A stretch of 64,000 nucleotides of DNA from Polycyclovorans algicola TG408 (GCF_000711245.1 NZ_JOMH01000001.1:2908830-2972829); one strand, 5' to 3'. Shown: positions 1 through 9,367, counted from the stretch's first letter. Numbers and translations: made by a program. The notes: generated by a model from the sequence alone, not told the origin.

Positions 1-486
1 ACCGCTGCGACGATCACCGCGGGTCACGCTGACCTCGTAGGTTTCGATGAGGTTGGAGTTGCCGCTGTCGGCCACCCCAGGACCAATGCCGCCAATGTTA
101 CGCAGCGGCACGGCGACCGGCGCGCCATCGGGGCCGATGTTCAGCGATGCACCCGCCAGCGTGTTGGTAAAGCGAAAGCCGAAGGTGATGTCTTCAACCG
201 CATCGCCGTCGTTGTCGATGTGAATTTCGTATAACGCGTTGGGGTCCAGCGCGAAATAGTTGGGGCCGCCGTAAGCGTCCTGCAGCGGCAGGTAATTGGC
301 GATGAGGGTCACAAAGCCTTCACGGCCTTCCTCATAACTGCGAAACATGTAGAAATCGGTGCCGTCGACTTTGGGCGACGTGGTGATAAACGGCGCTTCG
401 CGGTGGCTTGACGCCAGCGCGGGCGCGCTGAAAGCGGTGGCCAGTGCCACGGCAAGCGCGGTCTGGGTCATGATTTTTTTCGACAT
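1..486 (-). CDS. DUF4331 family secreted protein (5' part; gene runs off the window start)
   Basis: Only the first 162 codons are in the window; the gene continues past base 1. The protein starts MSKKIMTQTALAVALATAFS, a Sec signal peptide ending near ALA-SS, followed by SSHREAP, the conserved opening of mature DUF4331 proteins. It continues with the family's FYMFRSYEEG and DPNALYEIHIDNDGDAVEDI stretches. The start is backed by a GGGGA ribosome-binding site eight bases upstream of ATG. Biochemical function of DUF4331 is unknown. It lies 121 bp downstream of, and on the same strand as, the NikL-like/HupE/TPR genes, so it may be the last gene of that operon. The family call is firm; any role in metal handling is inferred only from position. 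Confidence 0.85.
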   Translation of the reverse strand, partial: MSKKIMTQTALAVALATAFSAPALASSHREAPFITTSPKVDGTDFYMFRSYEEGREGFVTLIANYLPLQDAYGGPNYFALDPNALYEIHIDNDGDAVEDITFGFRFTNTLAGASLNIGPDGAPVAVPLRNIGGIGPGVADSGNSNLIETYEVSVTRGDRRSG

Positions 487-607
487 CGACTGATTCCCCT
501 CGGTGAACAATTGTGGGTGTGCTGCAAATTCGACTTAACGCCAGGTGAAACGTGATGGACGACCAGGTGGATGCAGCCGAGCGGTGAATCTTCTGTGACG
601 GCCCGGC

Positions 608-1042
608 TCAGCGCGCGAGCCGTCGCCAGATCAAAAGCCCATTCACCACCAGGCTTGCCAGTAGCAGTCCGAAGAGCAGCAGCGGCGGCACGCGTATGAC
701 CGTCGGCGCCTGACCGGCTGCCGCCGCGCCGTCGGCCGACACGTCGAGGTCCGCCATCACCTCATGGCCCAGGCCGTCGTCGGCGATCACCTGCCAGCGA
801 CCCGCCCGATCTGGCAAAAAGCTGAACGTACCGGCCCCATCAGTCCGGCCCTGTTGCCACAGCGTGTCGTCGGGCGCCACGACGCGCACGTCGGTGTCGG
901 CCATCGGCTCACCCACGCTGTAGCCAAAGCGCAGGCTCAACGCATCGACATCCGGCAGCGATCGAAACTCGGCGCCATGCCCGTGCGCCATGCCCACAGC
1001 CAACAGCAGCGCAACCCCACCCATGCCGCGATATAGACGCAT
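608..1042 (-). CDS. NikL/CbiL-like periplasmic metal-transport accessory protein
   Basis: A 144-residue protein: signal peptide (MRLYRGMGGVALLLAVGMAHG), a His-containing start of the mature chain (HGHGAEF), a carboxypeptidase-regulatory-like beta domain and one C-terminal membrane helix (residues ~118-138) followed by WRRLAR. Motifs such as SVGEPMADTDVRVVAPDD, TDGAGTFSFLPDRAG and WQVIADDGLGHE resemble the NikL/CbiL components of nickel/cobalt uptake systems, where N-terminal histidines are thought to bind metal. An open frame extends further upstream, but the ATG at 1042 gives a proper signal peptide and sits 5 bp after the HupE-like gene, consistent with one transcript. Family resemblance is by eye; substrate (Ni, Co or other) is not determined. 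Confidence 0.6.
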   Translation of the reverse strand: MRLYRGMGGVALLLAVGMAHGHGAEFRSLPDVDALSLRFGYSVGEPMADTDVRVVAPDDTLWQQGRTDGAGTFSFLPDRAGRWQVIADDGLGHEVMADLDVSADGAAAAGQAPTVIRVPPLLLFGLLLASLVVNGLLIWRRLAR

Positions 1043-1047
1043 CAGTT

Positions 1048-2169
1048 TCACCCGATGAAACGTAAATTGAGACTGCGCTCCAGCAGCCAGACCAGCCCCA
1101 TCATCGCGACCAGCAGCGACCCGAAGCCGACCACACCCCACTGATACACCGGCTGCTGCCTGAGTCGGTAGGCCAGCGGCACCCACAGCGCGGCGACGGC
1201 CACCTGCATCCCCTCGACGCCCAGATTGAAGGCCAGCAGCGCGGTGACCAGCATCCATCCTTGCAGACCAAGATCGCCCAGCACGCTGGCATAGCCCGCG
1301 CCGTGGATCAGCCCGAAGCCGAAGGCCACCGTCCACAGGCGACGTCGCACCATTGGCCACAGGTTGTTGAGTGCGGCGAAGACGATGGTTGCGGCCACCA
1401 GGGACTCGGTGAGCCGCGTCGGCACGCGGAGCAGGTCCAGCGACGCGAGGCTCAGCGTCAGCGCGTGGGCGAGCGTGAATGCCGTGACGATGCGCACCAC
1501 CCCCCACCACGCCTGACGGGCATCGCTGGCCGCCTGCCAGCCGCCACGCTCGCGCCAGACCACGGCCGGCAGCAACAGGCCCGCGAGAAACAACAGGTGA
1601 TCGAGCCCAATGGCGATGTGGCGCGCGCCAATGACGAAAAACTGCGCAAACGTCGCCCCGAGACTGGCGCGATCACGGACGTGCGTCAGTGCCCTGCGCT
1701 GCGGCGAGAACACGCCAACGTGCGAGGCATCGTCCCAGTCCAGTTGCAACAGTCCGCGGTGCTGCGGATCCACCTCGAACAGCAGTCCGTAGCGCACCGT
1801 CAGTATCTCAGGGACATTTGCGCAGCGACCCGCGAGGGGCAGGCTGATGCCCGTGCCGTCGGCAAGGTCGGTCACCTGCAGCGGCAGCGCATCCAGCAGG
1901 CAGCGTGCGCCATCGGCTTCAACGGCCAGATGGCCCTGGAGCAGACCAGTGACCTCGTTCTCACGCTGGCGGACCTCACCCCAACGGACACGGCCATCTC
2001 CATCGGCATCGAGGTCCATCAGGTAATCGAGATCACGCAGCGGCACGTCCCAGCGGCCTTCGATCCGCTCGTCAACCACCTTGATCCGCAGGTAGCTGTC
2101 GCTGGGCTTGTGGGAGCCGGCCTCTGAACTGATCGCGCCCAGGGCAATCAACCACCACCAGACCCTCAT
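1048..2169 (-). CDS. HupE/UreJ_2-family membrane protein with periplasmic EF-hand domain
   Basis: Predicted inner-membrane protein of 373 residues. The N-terminal half is periplasmic after a signal peptide (MRVWWWLIALGAISSEAGSH) and contains a textbook EF-hand loop, DADGDGRVRWGE, just after DLDYLMDL. The C-terminal half has about seven hydrophobic helices with the family's His-rich helix motifs (GARHIAIGLDHLLFLAGLLL, TLAHALTLSL, FGLIHGAGYAS). HupE/UreJ proteins are putative nickel or cobalt permeases. An open frame extends 18 codons further, but the ATG at 2169 overlaps the TPR gene's stop (ATGA) and produces a signal peptide, so I chose it. Sandwiched between the TPR and NikL-like genes in one operon. 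The EF-hand implies Ca2+ binding or sensing outside the membrane; that is inference. Confidence 0.8.
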   Translation of the reverse strand: MRVWWWLIALGAISSEAGSHKPSDSYLRIKVVDERIEGRWDVPLRDLDYLMDLDADGDGRVRWGEVRQRENEVTGLLQGHLAVEADGARCLLDALPLQVTDLADGTGISLPLAGRCANVPEILTVRYGLLFEVDPQHRGLLQLDWDDASHVGVFSPQRRALTHVRDRASLGATFAQFFVIGARHIAIGLDHLLFLAGLLLPAVVWRERGGWQAASDARQAWWGVVRIVTAFTLAHALTLSLASLDLLRVPTRLTESLVAATIVFAALNNLWPMVRRRLWTVAFGFGLIHGAGYASVLGDLGLQGWMLVTALLAFNLGVEGMQVAVAALWVPLAYRLRQQPVYQWGVVGFGSLLVAMMGLVWLLERSLNLRFIG

Positions 2170-3350
2170 GCGTCCAGACGCCGCTGGATGCGCACATCTT
2201 CCAGACCCACCTTCTGCAGCCATGCTTTGACCGGTTCAGCCGCCTCCGGTTGACCCGCCGCGATGGCCGCATCCAACAGCAGCAGGGTATCAGCCGGCTC
2301 GCGCTGCTCCGACCAGTTCGCAATCGCGGCCGGCAGGGCCTTCGTCGCATCACCCTCGACCTCGAGCAGGTACCGCGCCCACTCACGCCGATGAGGCCTG
2401 TCGCCGCGTCGCTGGCTGGCGGCAAACGTCTGCGCCAGGGTCTGACGATGTCGCTCGAAGGTCGGCTGCAGATCGCGGTCACCTTCCGACACCAATTGGC
2501 GCTCGGCAATCGTCAGTCGCAACAGAGCGTCATTGCCGTCTGCGTGGGCACTGAGCAGGTTTCGTGCGTCGGCGGGCCGCCCTTCCTCCAGCAGAAAGTC
2601 AGCGTAGGCATTGAGCAGATACGGATCCGGCGTTGCGGCGCTGTCGAGCCGCAAGGCCTCACGAAAATACCGCTCGGCGTCTGCCGCCCCCAGGCGCTCG
2701 GCAATCTCGGCCCGCACCGTGCACGCCCACAACCGCTCGGCAATCGGCGCGTCAGGGGCACGAACAATTTCGGCTTCGAGGAATGCCAGCGCCGATGCCG
2801 GTTTCGGCCCCAGCCCCGCGCTGTCGGCCGTGCAGGTCGCCACGATCAGCGGGCTGGCGCGCCCCAGCAACACCGCGCAGTCGCGCAGTGCCTCCGCCGG
2901 GCGCCCCTGAACCTTGTGAACCACCGCCCGCGTCAGGCGCGCCTGGGCATGGTTCGGCTCCGCGTCGAGCACGAGATCGAGCTCTTTCAGGGCTGCCTCA
3001 AATGCATGCCGGTTTTGCGCCAAGGTGGCACGAATCACCCGCACCTCCAGTGGCGTTTCGGGCCCCTGCCAGCGTGCCAGCGCCGCCTCGGCGTAACTCA
3101 TGAAACGCGGGTCGCCGTGGCGACGGCCGACATCGATGGCACGGCGCGCGAAGTCCAAGGCCCGTTCAAGATTGCCGGGTGACGCGCGCATGGCCGCGCG
3201 CGCCGCCCACAGCTCGGCAAACTGCGGCGCCTCGCGCGGGGTCACCCGCAGCAGCACCAGCCGGTCATCATCGGGTCGATAGGGCTCGGCGACCGCCAGA
3301 CCTGCGGCCGATAAACACAACAAGGCCGCCAACAATCGAAGAAGCGTCAT
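2166..3350 (-). CDS. Secreted tetratricopeptide-repeat protein
   Basis: A 394-residue protein with a clear signal peptide (MTLLRLLAALLCLSAAGLAVA, cleavage near VA-EP) and an otherwise helical, Ala/Leu/Arg-rich sequence with TPR-type repeats, for example around residues 108-150 (RHAFEAALKELDLVLDAEPN, then HAQARLTRAVVHKVQGRPAE) and 225-260 (YFREALRLDSAATPDPYLLN). No catalytic motif is visible. It is the first gene of the minus-strand operon and overlaps the HupE-like gene by four bases (ATGA). TPR proteins usually act as periplasmic scaffolds; a partner among the neighbouring membrane and secreted proteins is plausible but unproven. Confidence 0.75.
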   Translation of the reverse strand: MTLLRLLAALLCLSAAGLAVAEPYRPDDDRLVLLRVTPREAPQFAELWAARAAMRASPGNLERALDFARRAIDVGRRHGDPRFMSYAEAALARWQGPETPLEVRVIRATLAQNRHAFEAALKELDLVLDAEPNHAQARLTRAVVHKVQGRPAEALRDCAVLLGRASPLIVATCTADSAGLGPKPASALAFLEAEIVRAPDAPIAERLWACTVRAEIAERLGAADAERYFREALRLDSAATPDPYLLNAYADFLLEEGRPADARNLLSAHADGNDALLRLTIAERQLVSEGDRDLQPTFERHRQTLAQTFAASQRRGDRPHRREWARYLLEVEGDATKALPAAIANWSEQREPADTLLLLDAAIAAGQPEAAEPVKAWLQKVGLEDVRIQRRLDA

Positions 3351-3441
3351 GGGGGCAGTTTACGCTGGGGCTGGCGCCGCAGATTCAGTCGCATCCGCCG
3401 CTTGAGTGATGGCGTAAAACGACCAACCCTCAGGAAAACCC

Positions 3442-5427
3442 ATGATCAAACGTGTCGCCATGACGCTGTCGGGCTGCTGCTTCGCGAGCGCAGCCTTGGC
3501 GCACGAGCCGGGCGTCGTGCTGCCGGATCTCACCGTGTCGGCGGGCCGCGTCGAGCAGGTGCAAGGGCAAACCATCGCACCAATTTCGGTCATCGACCGA
3601 GAGACGCTCGACCAGCGCCAGGCACGCAGCCTCGACGACGTGCTGCAGGAAATTCCCGGCGTGACCGCTTCATCCGGGCCGCGCCGCGACGCTCTGCAGC
3701 CGACCCTGCGCGGCCTGAGCGACGGCCGCGTGGTGGTGCGCATCGACGGCGCCCGTCAAAACCTGCAAATCAACCACCGGGGTCAGACCTTCTTCGACCC
3801 GGCGCTGTTGCAGCGCGTTGAAGTGCTGCGCGGTCCCGCGTCAACGCTCTACGGCAGCGGCGCCATCGGCGGCGTGGTCGACCTGCGCACGCTCGATGCC
3901 GACGCGCTGCTGGCCTCCGGTGCCGTGCACGGTGGACGCGTGTTCAGCGGCTATCAGAGCAATGCTGACGAACGCGTGCTGGGCGCCACCCTCGCCACCC
4001 GGCAACGTGGCTTCGGACTGCTCGGCAGCCTCAGCACGGCCCAGGCCAACGACTATCAGGATGGCAACGGCGAGCGCATCGCCTTCTCCGGCAGCGACAG
4101 TGAAAGCGCACTGCTGAAGGCGACGTGGGCCGCCGGTGAGGCCAGCAACTTTTCGGCGAGCTACCTGAGCTTTGACGACGAAAGCCTCAGCAGGGTCACC
4201 GCCGACCGGCCGCGCGGAGACGTCATCGTGCGGGACATCCAGCAGCGCACCGGCAGCCTGCGCTACACCTTTCAGCCCCTGGGTTCAGCACTGTGGGACC
4301 TCGACGTGAGTGCGTATCGAACCACCGTCGACATGGACGAGCAGCCCGAAGACCCCACCCGCCCCAGCATCGTCAACGAACTTCAAACCACCGGACTCGA
4401 TCTTTTCAACACCAGCCGCGCCGTCACCGGGCCGATGGCGCATCAGCTCACCTACGGCATCGAGCTGTACCGCGACGAACAGGTGGGGCTCGAAAACGGC
4501 CAGCCACGACCGCAGTTCGAGAACGCCGAGCAAGCGGTGATGGGCGCGTTCATCCAGGACCGCATCGCCTTGATTGAACGCGCCGCGCTGACCGTTGGCG
4601 CGCGCGTTGATCGCATCAAGCTCAGCGCCGAGCGACAGGGCCTTGAATCCATTCGTTACACCGAAGTCTCGCCGCAGGCGACCCTGAGTGTGGTGCTCAC
4701 CGACCGACTCGACGCTTATCTGAGCTACGCCGAAGCCTTCCGCGCACCATCGCTACGCGAGTTGTACGTGGGCGGACAGCACTTCCCCGGCAACACCTTT
4801 GTGCCCAACCCTGACCTCGACCCCGAGCGCGCCCACAATCTTGAGGCCGGGCTGCTGTGGTCGCGCAGCGGCGTGTGGAACACCGCCGACCGTGTGCACG
4901 GCCAGCTCAGTGTTTACCGCAACGACATCGACGATTTCATCGAACAGATCGTGCGTGGTGACGGCGACCCGGCGATGCCCAACACCACGCGCTTCGAGAA
5001 CGTCACCGAAGCACGCCTCGAAGGCATCGAGCTGGAACTGCGCTATGACCATCCGCGCTACCGCGCGGCACTGATCGGCTCACGGGTGCGCGGAGACGAC
5101 CGCACCCAGGGCGATCCGCTGGCCGCCATCCCCGCCGACGAGATCACCTTGTTGGCCGCGTGGCGCGCCGTCGAGGGCATGGAGATCGGCGGCCGTGGTC
5201 GCCATGCCGCCACCCAGGACCGCTTGCCGCTCACCACCGACCCCGACGCCGCCGGCGTGGCACCGTCGCACGCCGTTGCCGACCTGTTCGCCAGTTGGCA
5301 ACTCGGCAGCGCGCTGCGGCTGGATGCCCGCATCGACAATCTTTTCGACCGGCAGTACCGTCGCGCGGTGAATCTGGTGCCCAACCCCGGACGCAACCTG
5401 AGGCTGCAAATCGGCTATGACTTCTAA
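3442..5427 (+). CDS. TonB-dependent outer-membrane receptor
   Basis: A 661-residue outer-membrane receptor: signal peptide (MIKRVAMTLSGCCFASAALAH), candidate TonB box (LPDLTVSAGR), plug domain (~45-150, with LDDVLQEIPGVTAS, VVRIDGARQNLQ and VEVLRGPASTLYGSGAIGGV) and a 22-strand barrel ending in the outer-membrane signal LQIGYDF. The plug motifs resemble the haem/haemoglobin receptor subfamily, which also includes receptors for other ligands. The ATG has an AGGA box eight bases upstream. It is divergent from the TPR/HupE operon across 91 bp and overlaps the DUF4198 gene by 11 bases, so the two are translationally coupled. That partner makes a metal or metal complex a likelier cargo than haem, but this is inference. 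Confidence 0.88.
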   Translation: MIKRVAMTLSGCCFASAALAHEPGVVLPDLTVSAGRVEQVQGQTIAPISVIDRETLDQRQARSLDDVLQEIPGVTASSGPRRDALQPTLRGLSDGRVVVRIDGARQNLQINHRGQTFFDPALLQRVEVLRGPASTLYGSGAIGGVVDLRTLDADALLASGAVHGGRVFSGYQSNADERVLGATLATRQRGFGLLGSLSTAQANDYQDGNGERIAFSGSDSESALLKATWAAGEASNFSASYLSFDDESLSRVTADRPRGDVIVRDIQQRTGSLRYTFQPLGSALWDLDVSAYRTTVDMDEQPEDPTRPSIVNELQTTGLDLFNTSRAVTGPMAHQLTYGIELYRDEQVGLENGQPRPQFENAEQAVMGAFIQDRIALIERAALTVGARVDRIKLSAERQGLESIRYTEVSPQATLSVVLTDRLDAYLSYAEAFRAPSLRELYVGGQHFPGNTFVPNPDLDPERAHNLEAGLLWSRSGVWNTADRVHGQLSVYRNDIDDFIEQIVRGDGDPAMPNTTRFENVTEARLEGIELELRYDHPRYRAALIGSRVRGDDRTQGDPLAAIPADEITLLAAWRAVEGMEIGGRGRHAATQDRLPLTTDPDAAGVAPSHAVADLFASWQLGSALRLDARIDNLFDRQYRRAVNLVPNPGRNLRLQIGYDF

Positions 5428-6151
5428 ACGTTTTGCGCGCCGGCTGCTCACTGCCGGACTGCTGACCGCCTGCGCACCGGCGCTTGCACACTTTCCATGG
5501 ATTGCCGCCGACATGGACGCGGTTGACGCGCCGTTCATCGAAGTGCATTTCGGCCATGGCCCCGGTGATGCCGCACCCTTGCCGGCCGGGCGTCTCGATA
5601 CCGTGACCAGCTTCGACGCCGGCGGCGCCACGCAGACGCTGACGCCCGACGACCCGGCGCAGACCCGCTTCACCCTCGCACCTGACGCCGTGGCGGTCGC
5701 GGTCATCCAGCAACCCGGTTACTGGAGCCCAAAAGCCGGGGGCGGTGGCGAGCGGCGCCCGCGCAGTGAGGTGCCCGATGCGGAAAGCTGCGTCTACTCG
5801 CGCAACAGCCTGAAAGCGCTGTTGGACTTTTCGGCGGCTGCAACCGGCGATGACCTGGGCCACCCGCTGGAAATCAGGCTGGACCCCCACTCGCAGGAAG
5901 GCGACACGCTACAGCTCAGGGTGCGCTTTCTCGATGCGCCCTACACCGGCCGCCTGAGCCTGATCGGCGTCGCGCCGGAAGCGCGCCCCGCTCTATTCGA
6001 TGGCGATGACCAGGGCCGCTTCACCGTGCCACGGCCAGACGCCGGTCGGTGGATGCTCTACGCCCGCGCCACCACGCCCTACCCCGACCCGGCGCGCTGT
6101 GACGAGAACGGTTACAACGCCACGCTGGTACTCGACATTCCGAAGCGCTAG
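5417..6151 (+). CDS. DUF4198-family periplasmic protein (NikK-like)
   Basis: A 244-residue secreted protein: signal peptide (MTSKRFARRLLTAGLLTACAPALA) with mature N-terminus HFPWIAADMD, the usual start of DUF4198 proteins, where the first His after cleavage is thought to ligate nickel or cobalt. Further His-rich elements (EVHFGHGPGD) follow, then a C-terminal beta-sandwich (LQLRVRFLDAPYTGRLSLIG, DDQGRFTVPRPDAGRWMLYA) resembling the Gly-rich repeat of NikL-type proteins. Its ATG lies inside the last codons of the TonB-receptor gene. The pair suggests outer-membrane import handed to a periplasmic binding protein. Contains cysteines (PDAESCVYS, ARCDENGY) that could form a disulfide. Family call is good; cargo is not known. 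Confidence 0.75.
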   Translation: MTSKRFARRLLTAGLLTACAPALAHFPWIAADMDAVDAPFIEVHFGHGPGDAAPLPAGRLDTVTSFDAGGATQTLTPDDPAQTRFTLAPDAVAVAVIQQPGYWSPKAGGGGERRPRSEVPDAESCVYSRNSLKALLDFSAAATGDDLGHPLEIRLDPHSQEGDTLQLRVRFLDAPYTGRLSLIGVAPEARPALFDGDDQGRFTVPRPDAGRWMLYARATTPYPDPARCDENGYNATLVLDIPKR

Positions 6152-6158
6152 ACACCGC

Positions 6159-7223
6159 TCAGGGTTGTCTCTCGTCCGATGCCGAGACGCCCGCCGTTGC
6201 GAACGTCGCCATCTCGCGATGCAGCGCACACGCGAGGCGCAGCAGCGGCACCGCCAGCGCCGCGCCGCTGGCTTCCCCCAGGCGCAGATCAAGATCGAGT
6301 AGCGGTTGGGCGTTGAGCGCCGCAAGCACGGATTGGTGCCCGGCTTCAGCCGAGCGGTGGGCAAAGATCAAAGCGGTGGCCACCCGTGGATTGACCCGCA
6401 CCGCCAGCAGTGCCGCGACGCTGACGATGAAGCCGTCGACCAACACCGGCAAACCGCGCTGAGCGCAGGTCACGATCGCGCCGACCAGTGCGGCGATCTC
6501 GAAACCGCCGAGACAGCGCAGTAACGCCAGCGGCGTCTTCGCCCCGGCGTGCAGCGCCAGCGCACGCTCGATGACCCTCACCTTGTGTTGCAGCCGCACG
6601 TCGTCAATGCCGGTGCCGCGCCCGGTCAGCGTGGCCGGCGCGGCGCCGAGCAGCGCGCAGGCCAGTGCCGTGGCCGCCGTGGTATTGCCAATGCCCATCT
6701 CACCGCCAATCCACAGGTCAGCGCCCTGCGCCACCGCGCGCACGACCGCTTCGCGTCCGGCGCGCAATGCGAGTCCAAGCTGTTCGTCCGTCATCGCCGC
6801 CGTCCGCGACAGGTTCGCTGTGCCCGGCGCGATGGAGTGGCGCACGACGCCCGCCGTGCGGGTGGACGGGACGACGGTGCCGAGATCAATCACTTCAAGG
6901 CTCGCGCCCAACTGTCGCGCCAGCACGCTGATGGCCGCGCCACCGGCGGCAAAGTTGTCGATCATCTGCGCGGTAACGGCCTGTGGAAACGCCGACACCC
7001 CCTCGGCCGCCACCCCGTGATCGGCCGCGAAGATGCTGATGTGCACCGTATCGACACGTGGCCTCTCGCGACGCTGCATCGCCGCCAGACGCACCGCCAG
7101 CCCTTCAAGCCTGCCCAGCGATCCGGGCGGCTTGGTGAGCTGCGCCTGATGCTGCAGTGCGCGCTCGGCGATGGCCTCGTCGGGCAACCTGACGGGCCGG
7201 TTCAACCAGTCAGGATCGTTCAT
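6159..7223 (-). CDS. cobT: Nicotinate-nucleotide--dimethylbenzimidazole phosphoribosyltransferase
   Basis: CobT (354 residues, normal length) activates the lower ligand of cobalamin by transferring ribose phosphate from nicotinate mononucleotide to 5,6-dimethylbenzimidazole, giving alpha-ribazole phosphate. Family signatures are present: [47 protein letters not shown] and, near the C-terminus, [12 protein letters not shown], which holds the Glu used as general base. It is the last gene of the riboswitch-led cobalamin operon and overlaps cobU by four bases (ATGA). Its substrate is supplied by bluB in the same operon; its product feeds cobS. It ends eight bases from the end of the convergent DUF4198 gene. 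Confidence 0.95.
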   Translation of the reverse strand: MNDPDWLNRPVRLPDEAIAERALQHQAQLTKPPGSLGRLEGLAVRLAAMQRRERPRVDTVHISIFAADHGVAAEGVSAFPQAVTAQMIDNFAAGGAAISVLARQLGASLEVIDLGTVVPSTRTAGVVRHSIAPGTANLSRTAAMTDEQLGLALRAGREAVVRAVAQGADLWIGGEMGIGNTTAATALACALLGAAPATLTGRGTGIDDVRLQHKVRVIERALALHAGAKTPLALLRCLGGFEIAALVGAIVTCAQRGLPVLVDGFIVSVAALLAVRVNPRVATALIFAHRSAEAGHQSVLAALNAQPLLDLDLRLGEASGAALAVPLLRLACALHREMATFATAGVSASDERQP

Positions 7224-7756
7224 TCGCGCACCGGCTTGAGCACGTGTGGCAGACCTGCAACGGTGAGAATCACCGTGTCGCAGCGCTCGGCAAGCCGCTG
7301 ATGCAGCGTGCCGGCGGCATCGACAAACCGCCGCGTCAGTTCACCCATCGGCACCACGCCCAGACCGGTCTCATTGCTGACGAAAATCACCTGCCCCGGC
7401 AACGATGGCAGTTGTGCGACCAGCGCCTCGCACTCCGATTCAAGTTGCCCTGCATCGTCGGCGCAGAGCAGATTCGTCAGCCACAAGGTCAAGCAATCGA
7501 CCAAAACGCAACGAGCCGGCGCGCAATGATTTTGTAGTTGCGCGGCTAGCCGCAGCGGCGCCTCGACCGTGGTCCAGTGCGGCGGGCGTTGTTGCTGATG
7601 GGCGGCAATGCGCGCGTCCATTTCGGCATCGTCGCTGCGCGTTGCCGTGGCGATGTAGGTCACCGGCAGGCCGGACTCGATGGCGAGACGCTCGGCGAGA
7701 CGACTCTTGCCCGAGCGCACGCCGCCCAGAATCAGGGTGCTGCTTGCATCGCTCAT
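7220..7756 (-). CDS. cobU: Adenosylcobinamide kinase / adenosylcobinamide-phosphate guanylyltransferase
   Basis: A 178-residue bifunctional enzyme that phosphorylates adenosylcobinamide and then transfers GMP to give adenosylcobinamide-GDP, the direct substrate of CobS. The P-loop [18 protein letters not shown] is at residues 8-25. Other family motifs are [21 protein letters not shown], carrying the region that normally accepts GMP, and [15 protein letters not shown] (Walker B-like), then [14 protein letters not shown]. It overlaps cobQ upstream and cobT downstream by four bases each, implying translational coupling in the operon. Confidence 0.95.
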   Translation of the reverse strand: MSDASSTLILGGVRSGKSRLAERLAIESGLPVTYIATATRSDDAEMDARIAAHQQQRPPHWTTVEAPLRLAAQLQNHCAPARCVLVDCLTLWLTNLLCADDAGQLESECEALVAQLPSLPGQVIFVSNETGLGVVPMGELTRRFVDAAGTLHQRLAERCDTVILTVAGLPHVLKPVRE

Positions 7757-9219
7757 ACGGTTTCCATCTCCAACATTTTCAGGATTCGAGAAAGGTCAAG
7801 ATGTTGCTCGACGCTGTCGGCCAGCCGTTCCAGCGAGGCCTCGCGGTGGGCGTCCAGATCGAAGCCTTGCACGTCACGCAGGCCGGCCCAGTGCAGTAGC
7901 GCAGCGAGCGCTTCGGGCGCATCGAACACGCCGTGCAGATAGGTGGCGACAATCTGTCCGTCGGTGGACTGCGCGCCATCCGGGCGGTCACCGCAGCGCA
8001 CGGCAGGGTGCATCAGCGCCGGGCCCTGGCTCACCCCGGCGTGGATTTCGTAGCCCCGCACCAGGACCGGCTTACCCAGCAGCAGCTCGCCCTGCACGTT
8101 GCGCAACTGCTTGTCGGCGGCCAACTCGGTGCTCAGGTCCAGCAGCCCAAAGCCGTCGCTGCACCCGGCATCGCCCTCCAGCCCCAGCGGGTCGGCGATG
8201 GTGCGCCCCAGCATCTGCATGCCGCCGCAAATGCCCATCAGCTTGCCGCCGTAGCGCAGATGCCGGTCCAAATAGTCGGCCCACCCGCGTTCGCGTAAAA
8301 ACGCCAGGTCGGCACGCACGGACTTGGACCCCGGCAGCACCACCAGGTCCGCCGCTGGCGGCACATCGCCCGGTCCGACCCAGATCAGGTCGACCTGCGG
8401 GTGCGCGGCGAGTGCGTCGAAATCGGTGTGGTTGCTGATGCGCGGCAGCACCGGAACGACCACGCGCAGCGAGGCCTGCGGCTTGTCCCTGGCGTCGCGG
8501 CGAATCGCGTCTTCGGCATCGAGTTGCAGGCCCTTCAGGTACGGCAGCACGCCCAGCACCGGCTTGCCGGTCCGGTCTTCCAGCCAGCGCAGACCGGGTT
8601 CCAGCATGGCAATGTCGCCGCGAAAACGGTTGATGACGAAGCCCTTGACCCGGGCCTGCTCACGGGTGCTGAGCAATTCCAGGGTGCCGACCAGGTGGGC
8701 GAACACACCGCCACGGTCGATGTCGGCAATCAGAATCACCGGACAGTCCACCGCTTCGGCAAAGCCCATGTTGGCGATGTCGCGATCACGCAGGTTGATC
8801 TCGGCGGGCGAGCCCGCGCCCTCGACGATCACTGCGTCGTAGGCAGCAATCAGTCGCGCGTGCGAGGCCAGCACCGCCTCCATCGCCACCGTCTTGTAGT
8901 CGTAATACGCGCGCGCATCCATCGACGTCACGGCCTTGCCGTGAATGATCACTTGTGCGCCGATGTCGGTATTGGGTTTCAGCAGCACCGGGTTCATGTC
9001 GGTGGTCGGCGCCACGCCCGCCGCCTGCGCCTGCAGCGCTTGAGCGCGGCCAATCTCACCGCCGTCGGCCGTCACCGCCGAATTCAGCGCCATGTTCTGC
9101 GGCTTGAACGGCGCCACCCGCACGCCACGCCGCATCAGCACCCGGCACAGCGCGGCCACCAAGGTCGACTTGCCGGCGTCCGAGGTGGTGCCCTGCACCA
9201 TGAGGGTTTTGGCGGTCAT
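7753..9219 (-). CDS. cobQ: Cobyric acid synthase
   Basis: CobQ (488 residues) amidates four side chains of adenosylcobyrinic acid a,c-diamide with glutamine and ATP. The N-terminal dethiobiotin-synthetase-like ATPase domain starts [20 protein letters not shown] (residues 4-23) and includes [20 protein letters not shown] and [20 protein letters not shown]. The C-terminal class-I-type glutamine amidotransferase domain has [11 protein letters not shown] and the nucleophile Cys in [11 protein letters not shown], plus the final His in ATYLHGVFD. It overlaps cobU by four bases. A 123-bp palindromic element sits immediately upstream of its start (9234-9356), separating it from cobD. Confidence 0.95.
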   Translation of the reverse strand: MTAKTLMVQGTTSDAGKSTLVAALCRVLMRRGVRVAPFKPQNMALNSAVTADGGEIGRAQALQAQAAGVAPTTDMNPVLLKPNTDIGAQVIIHGKAVTSMDARAYYDYKTVAMEAVLASHARLIAAYDAVIVEGAGSPAEINLRDRDIANMGFAEAVDCPVILIADIDRGGVFAHLVGTLELLSTREQARVKGFVINRFRGDIAMLEPGLRWLEDRTGKPVLGVLPYLKGLQLDAEDAIRRDARDKPQASLRVVVPVLPRISNHTDFDALAAHPQVDLIWVGPGDVPPAADLVVLPGSKSVRADLAFLRERGWADYLDRHLRYGGKLMGICGGMQMLGRTIADPLGLEGDAGCSDGFGLLDLSTELAADKQLRNVQGELLLGKPVLVRGYEIHAGVSQGPALMHPAVRCGDRPDGAQSTDGQIVATYLHGVFDAPEALAALLHWAGLRDVQGFDLDAHREASLERLADSVEQHLDLSRILKMLEMETV

Positions 9220-9233
9220 GCGGACTAAAAGCC

Positions 9234-9356
9234 TTCAACACAGAGGCACAGAGGGAAAAGAGAGGACACAGAGGAAAGTATTCGAAAAAGGCATATCCCT
9301 TTGGCTTTTCTCTGCGTCCTTTGCTTCATCTTTATCCTCTGTGCCTCTGTGTTGAA
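9234..9356. repeat. 123-bp palindromic element with perfect 21-bp arms (MITE/REP-like)
   Basis: The left arm (9234-9254, TTCAACACAGAGGCACAGAGG) is the exact reverse complement of the right arm (9336-9356). Inside the arms are further degenerate copies of the ACACAGAGG unit and an AT-richer centre. It fills the gap between cobD and cobQ inside the cobalamin operon and encodes nothing. The structure suggests a non-autonomous palindromic repeat; as RNA it would fold into a long hairpin that could stabilise the transcript or attenuate it before cobQ-cobU-cobT. Confidence 0.85.
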
Positions 9357-9367
9357 AGCGCTGTTAT

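Noticed and set aside
3351-3441. Fur box in the divergent spacer before the TonB receptor
   Set aside because: No GATAATGATAATCATTATC-like block; spacer is GC-rich, so iron control is not supported.
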